Part shown: positions 18,260 to 27,272 of the stretch, one piece after another
Position numbering within the stretch: position 1 is the stretch's first letter
Layout of the letters: each line of letters starts with the position of its first letter
Assembly: GCA_016793445.1 (NCBI GenBank)
Contig: JAEUME010000002.1
Span: forward strand, 64,501-128,500
DNA from: Hyphomicrobium sp.
GTDB lineage: Bacteria; Pseudomonadota; Alphaproteobacteria; Rhizobiales; Hyphomicrobiaceae
Reading direction: 5' to 3'
Length of the DNA: 64,000 nt
Position numbers and translations under genes: made by a program
Notes under the pieces: model-generated
The model's input: the letters and a program-made list of their open reading frames with translations, nothing else
Told to the model about the DNA's origin: nothing
Database searches by the model: none

Positions 18260-18721
18260 ATGATCAAGTACGCGCTTCAATGCGCAAACGGGCACGCGTT
18301 CGACGGATGGTTTCGCTCCAGCGACGCATACGACCGCCAGGTGCGCCGCCACTTGGTCACGTGCCCAAACTGCGGCGTGACCGAAGTCGAAAAACAGCCA
18401 ATGGCGCCTGCGCTGGTCAAAACGCGCCGGGCTACCGGCACGCCGGCGCAGGCCGCGCATCGCGACACAGGCGAAACTGGTGCAACGCAGGCCGAGAGCG
18501 CAAGACCGCCCGTCGAAGTCTTGCGCGCCTTCCGGCGCCACGTTCTCGACAATTCCGAGGATGTTGGTCCACGCTTTGCCGACGAGGCGCGCAAGATCCA
18601 TCATGGCGAGGCGGACGCCAGAGCCATTCGCGGTGAGGCGAGCCAAGAAGAAGCCATCAAGCTTCACGAAGAAGGCGTCGAGTTCGGCATTCTTCCGGTT
18701 CTGCCTGAAGACCACAACTGA
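18260..18721 (+). CDS. DUF1178 family protein
   Basis: 153 residues. The N-terminus YALQCANGHAFDGWFRSSDAY and the CPNCG motif at about residues 35-39 form a small zinc-ribbon-like domain, followed by a variable linker and a helical C-terminus ending in EEGVEFGILPVLPEDHN, the conserved terminal block of the family. No function is established. A GAGG ribosome site lies 10 bases before the ATG at 18260. It sits directly after the amidase gene. Confidence 0.88.
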   Translation: MIKYALQCANGHAFDGWFRSSDAYDRQVRRHLVTCPNCGVTEVEKQPMAPALVKTRRATGTPAQAAHRDTGETGATQAESARPPVEVLRAFRRHVLDNSEDVGPRFADEARKIHHGEADARAIRGEASQEEAIKLHEEGVEFGILPVLPEDHN

Positions 18722-18743
18722 GCGCCGGGCTAGCTTTGGCTAT

Positions 18744-19001
18744 CTATAACCGTGAGATGGTATCGAGCGTGTAGGCGATGGCGTCCTCGAGCAGTTCCGT
18801 TCTGAAGATCGGCTCGTTGTATCCCGCTGGCGTCCAGAAATAGCTGTGCACGTGAAAGTGCCAGATGCCGCGCACGTGGCTCCAACGGTCGATAACGACC
18901 CCACCGGTTGGCCCGCAGCTCGCCGTGAAGCCTCGCAGCTTCAATGTCTCATGAGCCTCGAGCGCCTCCCTTAATGCGGTGCTCTGTTGGTTGGCTCCCA
19001 T
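18744..19001 (-). CDS. small conserved-looking hypothetical protein
   Basis: 85 residues, no family recognised. The centre GVVIDRWSHVRGIWHFHVHSY is rich in His and Trp and the C-terminus is an amphipathic helix (LLEDAIAYTLDTISRL). No signal peptide or membrane segment. The ATG at 18999-19001 is preceded by AGGGGC at an acceptable distance. It is convergent with DUF1178, 22 bases apart. Balanced composition and a ribosome site make it probably real. Confidence 0.6.
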   Translation of the reverse strand: MGANQQSTALREALEAHETLKLRGFTASCGPTGGVVIDRWSHVRGIWHFHVHSYFWTPAGYNEPIFRTELLEDAIAYTLDTISRL

Positions 19002-19270
19002 GTTGAAGTGCCCCTAAATTTGAAAACTGGCAAAGCGCAGCCGTGCTCCGCCGCAGGCGCAAAGCTGCGATAGGCCCGATCACTAGATTAATGAGGCAAA
19101 CTTTCGGGTATTTCATCGAAATTCTCAAGCATTAACAACGATATACCTTACGGAAGACGGCGCCAGTCCCGCTTAATTCTCGACGACTTTTCGATGACTT
19201 CAATCGCCACACCGAACGCCGCGTTTACGATAAAAAGTGCCGGCGAAAAATCTTTGTCCTCATAAGTTCA

Positions 19271-19313
19271 CAGGGCGGCCGCTGATAGCAAAGCGTCCGC
19301 GAAGACCGCCCTG
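19271..19313 (+). promoter_or_regulatory. stem-loop abutting a strong ribosome-binding site
   Basis: CAGGGCGG (19271-19278) pairs perfectly with CCGCCCTG (19306-19313) and encloses a second stem CGCT/AGCG (19280-19283 with 19292-19295). The outer stem ends exactly where the Shine-Dalgarno GGAGGGAGG (19313-19321) begins. The layout suits an RNA element controlling ribosome access. Confidence 0.4.
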
Positions 19314-19326
19314 GAGGGAGGAACGC

Positions 19327-19407
19327 TTGAGCATCCTGGCATCAGACAAAATTAAGAAAGCCGGCGGCCTCGGCACCCCTTGTCATCCGGGCAAGCGAGC
19401 CCGGTGA
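19327..19407 (+). CDS. possible 26-residue leader peptide upstream of bioB
   Basis: A TTG at 19327 lies 5 bases after GGAGGGAGG, one of the strongest ribosome sites in the window. The frame encodes MSILASDKIKKAGGLGTPCH plus a short basic end (PGKRAR) and stops with TGA at 19405-19407. The last codons lie within a hairpin (19387-19404), as in translationally coupled leaders. No run of a single amino acid that would mark classical attenuation is present. Whether it is translated is unknown. Confidence 0.3.
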   Translation: MSILASDKIKKAGGLGTPCHPGKRAR

Positions 19408-19718
19408 ACGAGGTGATTCCGTGACGTCCCTGCAATCGTCATCCCCGGCAGACGGGACCTGCCCAAGGATGGCGTGGCCCAGGAATACGAAACGCCCCCT
19501 TCACAGCCGGCGGGCCCGATGCGCGCTATTGCCGGACTTGGCTAAACGGTTGACGCGGCAAAACTTTCGCTTTGCCGAGCCAACCAGGGTGGGATTGGCG
19601 CGGCAAGAGGCAAATTGGCGGTTGCCCTCACGGCCCGGGGCGGTGCAAACATCTCCTCTGATTGATAGGTGCGGGCTGCAGGCCTGCTCTTGGATAATTT
19701 GCGGAGAGACCGCCGGCG

Positions 19719-20813
19719 ATGACTGCAAACGTGACCGAACTCGACGCCGCCAAGCGCGCGGCCCCCCGTATCCGTTCGGATGTGCGTCACGACTGGACCC
19801 GGTCGGAGGCTCTCGCGCTCTATAACCTGCCGTTCATGGAGTTGCTGTTTCGCGCTCAAAGCATCCACCGCGCCAGCTTCGACCCCAACAAGATCCAGAT
19901 GAGCCGCCTGCTCTCGATCAAGACCGGCGGTTGCGCGGAGGATTGCGGCTATTGCAGCCAGTCGGCACACCACGCCTCGGGCCTCAAGGCTTCAAAGCTG
20001 ATGGAGGTCGAGCGTGTCATCAATGAAGCGCGCAAGGCCAAAGCGTCGGGTGCCACGCGCTATTGCATGGGTGCGGCCTGGCGTAGCCCCAAGTCGCGAG
20101 ACATGGACACGCTCGTCGCCATGGTCGAAGGCGTCAAGGGGCTCGGCATGGAAACCTGCATGACGCTCGGCATGCTCTCCGATGACGACATATCCAAGCT
20201 CTCGCACGCCGGCCTCGACTACTACAACCACAACGTCGACACCTCCGAAGAGTACTACTCCAAGGTCATCACGACCCGCACCTACGCCGACCGCCTGGAT
20301 ACGCTGGCGCGCGTGCGCCAAGCCGGCATTAAGGTCTGCTCGGGCGGAATCATCGGCATGGGCGAAGGCGCCGACGATCGGGTCGGCATGCTCGTGACGC
20401 TCGCCAATCTCGAAGAGCATCCCGAGAGCGTGCCTATCAACATGTTGATTGCTATTCCCGGCACGCCGCTGGAGAACGTTGAAAAAATCGACCCGATCGA
20501 TTTCGTGCGCACCATCGCTCTGGCCCGCATTATGATGCCCCTATCCTACGTGCGCCTCTCGGCTGGCCGCACCGAAATGAGCGACGAAACACAGGCGTTG
20601 TGCTTCTTTGCAGGCGCCAATTCGATCTTCGCCGGCGATACGCTGCTCACCGCTGGGAACCCCGGCGAGGACGCCGACAGCCGGCTGTTCACAAAGCTCG
20701 GCCTGTCGCCCGAGACACTCGATGACACCTTTGACGCGACATCGAAAGCCCCGCAATCGTGCTCCGGGATTTCCGGAGATGAAGCCGGACAAAGGAATGT
20801 CCGCACATCATGA
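19719..20813 (+). CDS. bioB: biotin synthase
   Basis: 364 residues. A radical SAM enzyme that inserts sulphur into dethiobiotin, the last step of biotin synthesis. The cluster motif is Cys72-x3-Cys76-x2-Cys79 ([16 protein letters not shown]). The second, [2Fe-2S] cluster ligands lie in [10 protein letters not shown] and the [12 protein letters not shown] block, and YNHNVDTS is conserved. The ATG at 19719 follows CGGAGAG. It overlaps the start of bioF. First gene of the operon bioB-F-D-A-Z. Confidence 0.97.
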   Translation: MTANVTELDAAKRAAPRIRSDVRHDWTRSEALALYNLPFMELLFRAQSIHRASFDPNKIQMSRLLSIKTGGCAEDCGYCSQSAHHASGLKASKLMEVERVINEARKAKASGATRYCMGAAWRSPKSRDMDTLVAMVEGVKGLGMETCMTLGMLSDDDISKLSHAGLDYYNHNVDTSEEYYSKVITTRTYADRLDTLARVRQAGIKVCSGGIIGMGEGADDRVGMLVTLANLEEHPESVPINMLIAIPGTPLENVEKIDPIDFVRTIALARIMMPLSYVRLSAGRTEMSDETQALCFFAGANSIFAGDTLLTAGNPGEDADSRLFTKLGLSPETLDDTFDATSKAPQSCSGISGDEAGQRNVRTS

Positions 20814-21948
20814 ACGCGCGCTTGAGGCGCTGCGGCGGCGCGGCCGCCTGAGGGCGCTGGAGACGGCGAACGGGATCGATTTCGCCTCCAACGACTATCT
20901 TGGTCTGGCCACCTCGCAAGCCTTGCGAGATGCGGTGGCGGACGCTCTGGCGCGCGGCGTCGCCGTCGGGGCGGGTGGCTCGCGCTTGTTGCGCGGCAAC
21001 GATGCCGAGCATGAAGCCTTGGAAGCGGAGGCCGCACAGTTCTTCCGCGCCGAGCGCGCGCTTTTCTTCGGCGGCGGCTTCATGGCCAACACCGCGCTTT
21101 ATTCAACGCTGCCCGCGCGCGGAGACCTCGTGGTGTACGACGAGCTTATTCACGCCAGCGTGCATGAGGGGCTTCGCCTGTCAAAAGCCGAAGGCAAGCC
21201 GTTCGCGCATAATGACACTGATGCATGCGAAACAATCATCCTGGCCTGGCGCGCCGCCGGCGGAACGGGCCGCGTCTGGATCGGCGTCGAAACGCTCTAC
21301 AGCATGGACGGCGACCGGGCGCCACTCGACGAGCTTGCGGCTCTGGCTGATCGCCATGATGCGATGCTGCTCCTCGATGAGGCGCATGCGACCGGCGTAT
21401 ATGGCGATGACGGACGCGGGCTGGCGGCCCACTTGGAGGGTCGCGAGAACGTCGTTTCGCTGCACACCTGCGGCAAGGCGCTCGGTGCGTCGGGGGCGCT
21501 TGTGCTCTGCTCGGAAGTCTTGCGCGATTTTCTGGTCAACCGGGCCCGCGCCTTCATCTACGCCACCGCGCCTTCGCCGTTGACCGCGGCGGCCGTGCGC
21601 GCCGCGCTGCGTATCAGCGCCGCGGAGCCTCAGCGACGGGAGGCCTTGCACGCGCGGATCAACTTGGCCAATGATCTGCTGCGTGCAAAGCTCGGCCTGG
21701 AGCCGTCCAGATCGCAGATCCAGCCCATTATCGTGCGAAGTGACACACGGGCCGTCGAACTGGCCAGGGCCATGAAAGCGCTCGGCTATGACATACGCGC
21801 CATTCGGCCCCCGACCGTACCTGAGGGCACGGCGCGCCTGCGCCTGTCACTCACGCTCAATGCCAGCATGGAAAATATTGCAGACCTCATCGAGGCCTTG
21901 GCGCAAGCGCAGGCTCTGATACCGGCAGACACAGAGGCTAGCCCATGA
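20797..21948 (+). CDS. bioF: 8-amino-7-oxononanoate synthase
   Basis: 383 residues from the ATG at 20797; an ATG at 20779 in the same frame is possible but sits directly on its GGAG. The PLP enzyme condenses pimeloyl-ACP with alanine. [10 protein letters not shown] opens the conserved core, [12 protein letters not shown] binds the cofactor ring, and Lys227 in [11 protein letters not shown] forms the Schiff base. It overlaps bioB by 17 bases and bioD by 4 (ATGA). Confidence 0.95.
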   Translation: MSAHHERALEALRRRGRLRALETANGIDFASNDYLGLATSQALRDAVADALARGVAVGAGGSRLLRGNDAEHEALEAEAAQFFRAERALFFGGGFMANTALYSTLPARGDLVVYDELIHASVHEGLRLSKAEGKPFAHNDTDACETIILAWRAAGGTGRVWIGVETLYSMDGDRAPLDELAALADRHDAMLLLDEAHATGVYGDDGRGLAAHLEGRENVVSLHTCGKALGASGALVLCSEVLRDFLVNRARAFIYATAPSPLTAAAVRAALRISAAEPQRREALHARINLANDLLRAKLGLEPSRSQIQPIIVRSDTRAVELARAMKALGYDIRAIRPPTVPEGTARLRLSLTLNASMENIADLIEALAQAQALIPADTEASP

Positions 21949-22592
21949 GCCAGGCCATCGTCATTGCAGGCACGGACACCGACGTGGGAAAAACCGTGTT
22001 CGCTGCCGCGCTCACCGCCGCCATGGGAGCCTGCTACTGGAAGCCGGTTCAGGCGGGTCTTGCCGGCGAGACCGATAGCGAGATCGTGCGCCGCCTGGGC
22101 GGACTTCCGCCCGATCGGGTGTTGCCGGAGGCCTACCGGCTGAACACGGCTGCCTCACCGCATTACGCGGCCGCGCGCGACGGCATCGAGATCGACGCTG
22201 CCGCGCTTAACCCTCCGTGCACGTCCGCGCCTCTTGTTATCGAGTGCGCCGGCGGACTTGCCGTGCCGCTCACCCGGAAGGTGCTTCAGATCGATGTGCT
22301 GGCGCGTTGGAGGCTTCCTGTCGTGCTCGTCGCCTCCACGCGCATCGGCACCATCAATCACTCGCTCCTGTCCCTCGAAGCGCTGAGGCGGCGCGCGATC
22401 CCCATTCTTGGACTCGCCTTCGCAGGCGACGAAGCACCTGAATCGGCGCGCATCATCGGGGAATTGGGCCTGGTCAGAATTCTCGGCAGCCTTCCCTATC
22501 TGGATCCGCTCAATGCCGTAACGTTGCGCGCCGCGTTTGCAGAGAACTTCAACGTTGCCGAAATCCTGGGCCTGGGGATGGGTGGGCCATGA
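21945..22592 (+). CDS. bioD: dethiobiotin synthetase
   Basis: 215 residues. ATP-dependent carboxylation of 7,8-diaminononanoate. The P-loop GTDTDVGKT starts at residue 9, followed by YWKPVQAGL and the ECAGGLAVPL block; STRIGTINHSLLSLEAL is the nucleotide-binding C-terminal motif. It has ATGA overlaps with both bioF and bioA, so translation is coupled through the operon. Confidence 0.95.
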   Translation: MSQAIVIAGTDTDVGKTVFAAALTAAMGACYWKPVQAGLAGETDSEIVRRLGGLPPDRVLPEAYRLNTAASPHYAAARDGIEIDAAALNPPCTSAPLVIECAGGLAVPLTRKVLQIDVLARWRLPVVLVASTRIGTINHSLLSLEALRRRAIPILGLAFAGDEAPESARIIGELGLVRILGSLPYLDPLNAVTLRAAFAENFNVAEILGLGMGGP

Positions 22593-23863
22593 CGCAGCCC
22601 TCCCCGCAATCGCCTGTCTGGCATCCCTTCACGCAGCATGCGCTGGAATACGAGGCACCGCAAATCGCGCGGGCCCAAGGGGCGTGGCTCACGACCGGGG
22701 ACGGGCGGCGGATCTTCGACGGCATCTCGTCCTGGTGGGTCATTACCCACGGGCACTGCCACCCCGACATCGTTGCCGCGATCCAGAAACAGGCCGCGAC
22801 GCTCGATCAGGTGATCTTCGCCGGCTTCACGCATGAACCCGCCGAGCAGGTCGCACACGATCTTTTAGCCTTCACGCCCGGTGATCTTGCGCATGTCTTT
22901 TTTTCCGACAGCGGGTCCACCGCGGTCGAAGTCGCGCTGAAGATGGCGCTCGGCCATTGGCGCAACCTTGGCGAAGCCAAGCGCACGCGCATCCTCGCAC
23001 TGGAGCACGCCTACCATGGCGATACCATCGGCACGATGTCTGCGGGCGCACGTGGTGTCTTCAATGCCGCCTACGAACCTTTGTTGTTCGATGTCGGGCG
23101 CATTCCCTTTCCTCATCCTGGCGCCGAGCAGGCGACCCTCGACGCGCTCGATGCTCAATGCAGGACGGGTACAGTTGCCGCGTTCATCGTCGAGCCCCTG
23201 GTCTGCGGCGCAGGCGGAATGCTGATCTACAGCCAAGCGACGCTTGCGGCGATGGCACAGACCTGCGCAAAGCATGATGTTCTGCTGATCGCCGATGAAG
23301 TCATGACCGGCTTCGGGCGTACCGGGGCGATGTTCGCATGTGAAGGCTCAGGCGTGACGCCCGATATCCTGTGCGTCGCGAAGGGTCTCACGGGCGGCAG
23401 TATTCCGCTGGCCGCTACACTCTGCACGCGTGCCATTTACCAATCTCACTATTCTCAGGACCGAACGAAGACGTTTTTCCACTCCAGCTCCTACACGGCC
23501 AACCCGATTGCGTGCGCCGCCGCCGCCGCCAACCTGAAAATCTGGCGCGACGGAGGTGTGAAAGAGCGCATCGGCGCGCTCAGTGGCGCCCATAGTGCCT
23601 TGTTGAAGGGGCTGAGGGAGGAAAAGCGCCTCGTCAACGTGCGCCAGATTGGAACCATCGCAGCCGCCGATCTTGCGGTATCCGATGCGGGCTACCTTGC
23701 CAATGCTGGCCTGACAATGCGAAAGGCTTTCTTGGATCGCGGCGTGCTCTTGCGCCCGCTTGGAAGCACGATCTACATCATGCCACCCTACTGCACCACG
23801 CCAGCCGAGCTGACCGACGTCTATGCGGCGATCGTCTCCGTCGCACGCGAGGTGATGCCATGA
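22589..23863 (+). CDS. bioA: adenosylmethionine-8-amino-7-oxononanoate aminotransferase
   Basis: 424 residues. A class III PLP aminotransferase using SAM as amino donor to make diaminononanoate. WHPFTQH at the N-terminus and DGISSWWV are BioA hallmarks that set it apart from other class III enzymes; DEVMTGFGRTG binds the cofactor and Lys265 (CVAKGLTGG) forms the aldimine. It overlaps bioD and bioZ by four bases each. Confidence 0.95.
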   Translation: MTQPSPQSPVWHPFTQHALEYEAPQIARAQGAWLTTGDGRRIFDGISSWWVITHGHCHPDIVAAIQKQAATLDQVIFAGFTHEPAEQVAHDLLAFTPGDLAHVFFSDSGSTAVEVALKMALGHWRNLGEAKRTRILALEHAYHGDTIGTMSAGARGVFNAAYEPLLFDVGRIPFPHPGAEQATLDALDAQCRTGTVAAFIVEPLVCGAGGMLIYSQATLAAMAQTCAKHDVLLIADEVMTGFGRTGAMFACEGSGVTPDILCVAKGLTGGSIPLAATLCTRAIYQSHYSQDRTKTFFHSSSYTANPIACAAAAANLKIWRDGGVKERIGALSGAHSALLKGLREEKRLVNVRQIGTIAAADLAVSDAGYLANAGLTMRKAFLDRGVLLRPLGSTIYIMPPYCTTPAELTDVYAAIVSVAREVMP

Positions 23864-24840
23864 GTGGCGTCGAGATCCTGGGGTTAGGCCATTATGCGCC
23901 CGCTCGCCGCGTGCCCAATTGTGAGATCGAACAGCAGCTTGGGCTTGAGCCCGGATGGATCGAGCGTCGCACCGGCATCAAGGCGCGCCGCTACGTCGCT
24001 GACGGCGAAGCCCTGTCCGATATGGCGGTTGCCGCAGGTACCATGGCGTTAACGAACGCAGGCCTGGCGCCCGGCGATGTGGGTCTGCTCTTGCTGGCGA
24101 CCTCGACACCCGATCACCTGCTGCCGCCATCCGCGCCGCTCGTTGCCGATCGGCTCGGGCTAACCGGAGCAGGCGGCATCGATATGGCGGGCGCGTGTGG
24201 AGGATTTGTTTATGCCCTCACCCTGGCCGACGGCTTTGTGCGCACACATCAGCTTCCGGTGCTGGTGATAGCCGCCAACGTGCTTTCGCGGCGCATCAAC
24301 GTCAAAGACCGCGCGAGCAGCGTCCTGTTCGCCGATGCAGCCGGCGCGGTACTCCTGGCACCTTCCCAGCGCAGCGGGACAGGCATTATCGGGACGCATC
24401 TGGCGAGCAAGGGCCGTGGCTACGGGCTCATCCAGATTCCCGGCGGCGGCAGCCGCAGGCCGTTCTCTTCCCTCGCCAGCGTAGAGGAGACGCTCATGGT
24501 CATCAGCGATGGCCAAGCGGTTTTTGCTGAAGCCATCGAAATGATGACGTCTTGCGCGCGCCAGGCCTTAACCAAGGCCCATGTCAATCTGGAACAGATT
24601 ACCCGCTTCATCCCGCATCAGGCCAACCAGCGGATGATGGACAAGGTTTGCAAGCGTCTCGGATTGGATCGGGGCATCCTTGCCTCCACGATCAGCGAGC
24701 ATGCCAACAGCTCAGCCGCGACAATACCTTTTACATTGTCATCCAGCTCCGCCGAAAGGCCGCTGACGCCCGGCGAAACGCTTCTGATGACGGCCGCCGG
24801 CGCCGGATTGACGGGCGGCGCGGTCGTCTGGCGCTGCTAG
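23860..24840 (+). CDS. bioZ: beta-ketoacyl-ACP synthase III-type protein BioZ
   Basis: 326 residues with the KAS III triad Cys113 (GACGGF), His253 (PHQAN) and Asn283 (HANSSAA). Position as last gene of bioBFDA, with ATGA overlap, marks it as BioZ rather than the fatty-acid FabH. In Agrobacterium and Brucella relatives, BioZ condenses glutaryl-CoA with malonyl-ACP to make the pimelate precursor, replacing BioC/BioH. No bioC or bioH lies in the window. Function is inferred from synteny plus intact catalytic residues. Confidence 0.88.
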   Translation: MSGVEILGLGHYAPARRVPNCEIEQQLGLEPGWIERRTGIKARRYVADGEALSDMAVAAGTMALTNAGLAPGDVGLLLLATSTPDHLLPPSAPLVADRLGLTGAGGIDMAGACGGFVYALTLADGFVRTHQLPVLVIAANVLSRRINVKDRASSVLFADAAGAVLLAPSQRSGTGIIGTHLASKGRGYGLIQIPGGGSRRPFSSLASVEETLMVISDGQAVFAEAIEMMTSCARQALTKAHVNLEQITRFIPHQANQRMMDKVCKRLGLDRGILASTISEHANSSAATIPFTLSSSSAERPLTPGETLLMTAAGAGLTGGAVVWRC

Positions 24841-25016
24841 AGATATATATGGCCGCCCTTCGCCTTCTCCCTTGCCAATCCCCGGGCAACACGCGCGTTT
24901 ACGCTCTGTAAACCACGTCCTTGCGTGCGTCTCGCACCATCCACACCTGCCGCTTCGGCGGCACCCGGGTTGCATCACTCCCCGCGACAACAGTCCAGTG
25001 TTTCGCGGTGGAACAA

Positions 25017-26240
25017 ATGCTCAAGATCAAGCCTCTCAATGTTAAGACCTTCGCCTCGGACGAGCGCGGCGCGGTTGCGATGCTCTTCAGCTTGATGATG
25101 ACGGCGCTGTTCTTCCTCGCCGGCATGGCCATCGATTACAATCGCGCCATGAATGTGCGTTCGCGCGTTTCAGACGCGGCGGACGCCGCCGCCCTGGCAG
25201 CCGGCCGCGCGTTGATCGAGGGCAAAATGACGAGCAGCGAAATCGAAGCCCTGGCCCTGCGTTACTTCCAAGAGAACGTTAGAAGCGTGGAAGGACAGGC
25301 CAAGATCGAAACGCCGGTGATCGTGGTCGATCCCCAGACTGGCGGCGTCAGCATCGACGTCAACGGCCATGTAAACATGACGCTCGCACGCTTGGGCGGT
25401 TTCGACAGCTTCGACCTTCCGGTTTCCACATCCGTCAACTTCCAGGAGAAGGAAATCGAGGTCGGCATGGCCCTCGACATCACCGGATCGATGACTGAGA
25501 AGGACTCCAACGGTCAGCGTAAGATCGAGGGCCTCAAGGCGGCCTTCGAGAAATTCGCTGATAAGCTCCTGCCCGACACCAGCAACGAGCTGCGCAAGGT
25601 TCGCATCGGGATTGCACCCTACTCCTATAGCGTTAACCTTGGCGACTACGCCCTGGGCGTCTCCGACAGCGCGTCCTCTACCTGCGTCGTCGAACGCAAA
25701 GGCGGCCAGTATTCGGACAACACCGGCCTCTTCTTCGGCGCCAACAAGAGCACGTGCCCCACCGCCAGGCTGATGCCGCTCAGCTCCGATCACGACGCCC
25801 TCGTGTCGGCTGTCGACGCTTTCAATGCCAATGGCAGCACTGCCGGCCACCTCGGCGTGCAGTGGGCCTGGAACATTATCTCGCCGAACTGGGCCGGGAC
25901 TTGGGGCAGCGACAGCGCGCCGGTTGGCTACGACATGGTCCAGTCCCACAAGGTTCTCAAAGCCGTGGTCCTCATGACGGACGGCGAGTTCAACACCCAG
26001 TATCACGGTCCGCAGTCTGCCGAGCAGGCCAAGCAACTATGCAGCGCGATGAAGGACGAAGGCGTGGTTATCTTCTCGGTCGGCTTCGGCATCGGCGGCA
26101 ACGCTCAGGCGCTCGATACCCTCAAGAACTGCGCCTCCGAAGGCAGCGAATACTTCGCCAACGCCGCCAATGCCGAGGAACTGGATGCAGCTTTCGCCCG
26201 CTTTGCCGACAAACTGACCGCGCTGCGCGTATCCAAGTAA
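25017..26240 (+). CDS. TadG-like pilus assembly protein with vWA domain
   Basis: 407 residues from the ATG at 25017 after GGTGG. The N-terminus has the TadE/TadG hallmark DERGAVAMLFSLMMTALFFL, one membrane segment, then a short helical region and a von Willebrand A domain starting at the MIDAS motif DITGSM (about residue 155), with MTDGEFNTQY as second metal-site loop and a Cys-containing C-terminal part (KNCASEG). TadG-type pseudopilin-related proteins act at the envelope in Flp/Tad pilus assembly. No tad ATPase or secretin genes are adjacent. A strong terminator follows. Confidence 0.85.
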   Translation: MLKIKPLNVKTFASDERGAVAMLFSLMMTALFFLAGMAIDYNRAMNVRSRVSDAADAAALAAGRALIEGKMTSSEIEALALRYFQENVRSVEGQAKIETPVIVVDPQTGGVSIDVNGHVNMTLARLGGFDSFDLPVSTSVNFQEKEIEVGMALDITGSMTEKDSNGQRKIEGLKAAFEKFADKLLPDTSNELRKVRIGIAPYSYSVNLGDYALGVSDSASSTCVVERKGGQYSDNTGLFFGANKSTCPTARLMPLSSDHDALVSAVDAFNANGSTAGHLGVQWAWNIISPNWAGTWGSDSAPVGYDMVQSHKVLKAVVLMTDGEFNTQYHGPQSAEQAKQLCSAMKDEGVVIFSVGFGIGGNAQALDTLKNCASEGSEYFANAANAEELDAAFARFADKLTALRVSK

Positions 26241-26273
26241 TCCACTCGGCTCACGACCCCTCCTCCCAACCTC

Positions 26274-26304
26274 GCGGGCGCACAATCGGTGCGCCCGCTT
26301 TTTT
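26274..26304 (+). terminator. rho-independent terminator after the first TadG-like gene
   Basis: GCGGGCGCAC (26274-26283) pairs perfectly with GTGCGCCCGC (26289-26298), loop AATCG, then TTTTTT. Confidence 0.9.
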
Positions 26305-26385
26305 GCGTATAGCCGCCCCATTTTTCGCAACGTCATGCCGTAGCGGTTCAGCGACTGCCGACTTGAGAAACGGCCGGAGGACTTC

Positions 26386-27093
26386 ATGGCACGACGCCGC
26401 CGTCTGGCGCCCGTCCTTCTGGCCTGCATCCTTGCAGCGGCGCTGACAGCAGCCTTCTGGCTGGGACTGATTCCACAGCGCTTCAGTCCGCTGGCGCCCC
26501 TCGATTTGGCACATAACGACGCCTGGTTTCTCGACTTTCGCCTGGCTGCCCTGAGGGCCGACAGCGCTCTGTGCCAGACTGTGCTCAAAGAGCCCTTCAT
26601 CGCGGCGTCGGCTGTTTCCGACCAAGCCTACAAAAGCGGATGCGGTTGGCATAATGCGGTGCGGACCACCGCAGCAGGGGGCGCGCGCCTACCGGCCAGC
26701 CAGATCTCCTGCCCCATGGCCGCGGCCTTGGCAATGTGGATCGCCCACGACGTGCAGCCCGAAGCCGAGCGGATATTGGGATCCAAGGTCGTTGCGATCC
26801 GCCACATGGGGATCTACGCCTGCCGCAACATCGTGGGCTCGCACGTGATGAAGCCCTTTCGCAGCCAGCACGCGACGGCCAACGCCATCGACATCGCCGG
26901 ATTTGCCCTGGCCGACGGATCAACCGTCACGGTCCTGAACAGCTGGAAAAGTGACGATGCGAAAGGCCGCTTCCTCAAGTCTGTAAAAAAAGCCTCTTGC
27001 CGCTACTTTCGCGTCTCCATCGGACCTGATTTCAATGCGGCTCACGCCAACCACTTTCATTTCGACCGCGGCGCCTTCAAGAGTTGCCGTTAA
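26386..27093 (+). CDS. extensin-like C-terminal domain (PF06904-type) protein
   Basis: 235 residues. One N-terminal membrane or signal segment (LLACILAAALTAAFWLGLI) and then the extensin-like domain: SCPMAAALAMWI, HMGIYACRNIVGS, QHATANAIDIAGF and NHFHFDRG. The His/Asp spacing HxxxNAxD plus HxH recalls M15-type zinc peptidases acting on peptidoglycan, which is a structural inference. Cysteines are paired as expected for a periplasmic protein. It has its own ATG (26386) after CGGAGG. It lies between two TadG-like genes. Confidence 0.82.
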   Translation: MARRRRLAPVLLACILAAALTAAFWLGLIPQRFSPLAPLDLAHNDAWFLDFRLAALRADSALCQTVLKEPFIAASAVSDQAYKSGCGWHNAVRTTAAGGARLPASQISCPMAAALAMWIAHDVQPEAERILGSKVVAIRHMGIYACRNIVGSHVMKPFRSQHATANAIDIAGFALADGSTVTVLNSWKSDDAKGRFLKSVKKASCRYFRVSIGPDFNAAHANHFHFDRGAFKSCR

Positions 27094-27272
27094 CGGTTGG
27101 ACAACCTTAAGAGAGCGCCTCCGGTCACAAGGAAGGCGCCCGAAGATACACTTTCTTCACCGAGATTATCGCAAAGCGGTACCGGGTCCCGTGTTCGGCC
27201 GCTGCTTTATCGGCTTTTTCATCAAAAAGTGCGAACCACTACGAGGCAGGTCCCGCAACTGGGAAAACGGAT

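Larger units (their letters stand above)
19002..19718. other. 717-base region before bioB with a structured leader
   Basis: No ordinary gene. It holds an AT-rich part (19080-19260) likely to contain the biotin operon promoter, then a multi-stem structure at 19271-19313, a 26-codon reading frame with a strong ribosome site at 19327-19407, and a hairpin CCGGGC/GCCCGG at 19387-19404. A longer frame from GTG at 19421 runs into bioB but is Arg/Cys/Trp-rich and looks non-coding. No known riboswitch consensus (TPP, cobalamin, SAM, glycine) was recognised. Confidence 0.55.

Noticed and set aside
18740..18749. CTATCTATAA, nine of ten matches to the alphaproteobacterial BioR box
   Set aside because: It overlaps the end of a minus-strand gene and lies almost 1 kb from bioB, too far and in the wrong place for control of the biotin operon.
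19421..19825. 134-residue frame from GTG with a fair AGGTGA ribosome site, running into bioB
   Set aside because: Its content is Arg/Cys/Trp-rich and its last third is an out-of-frame reading of bioB.
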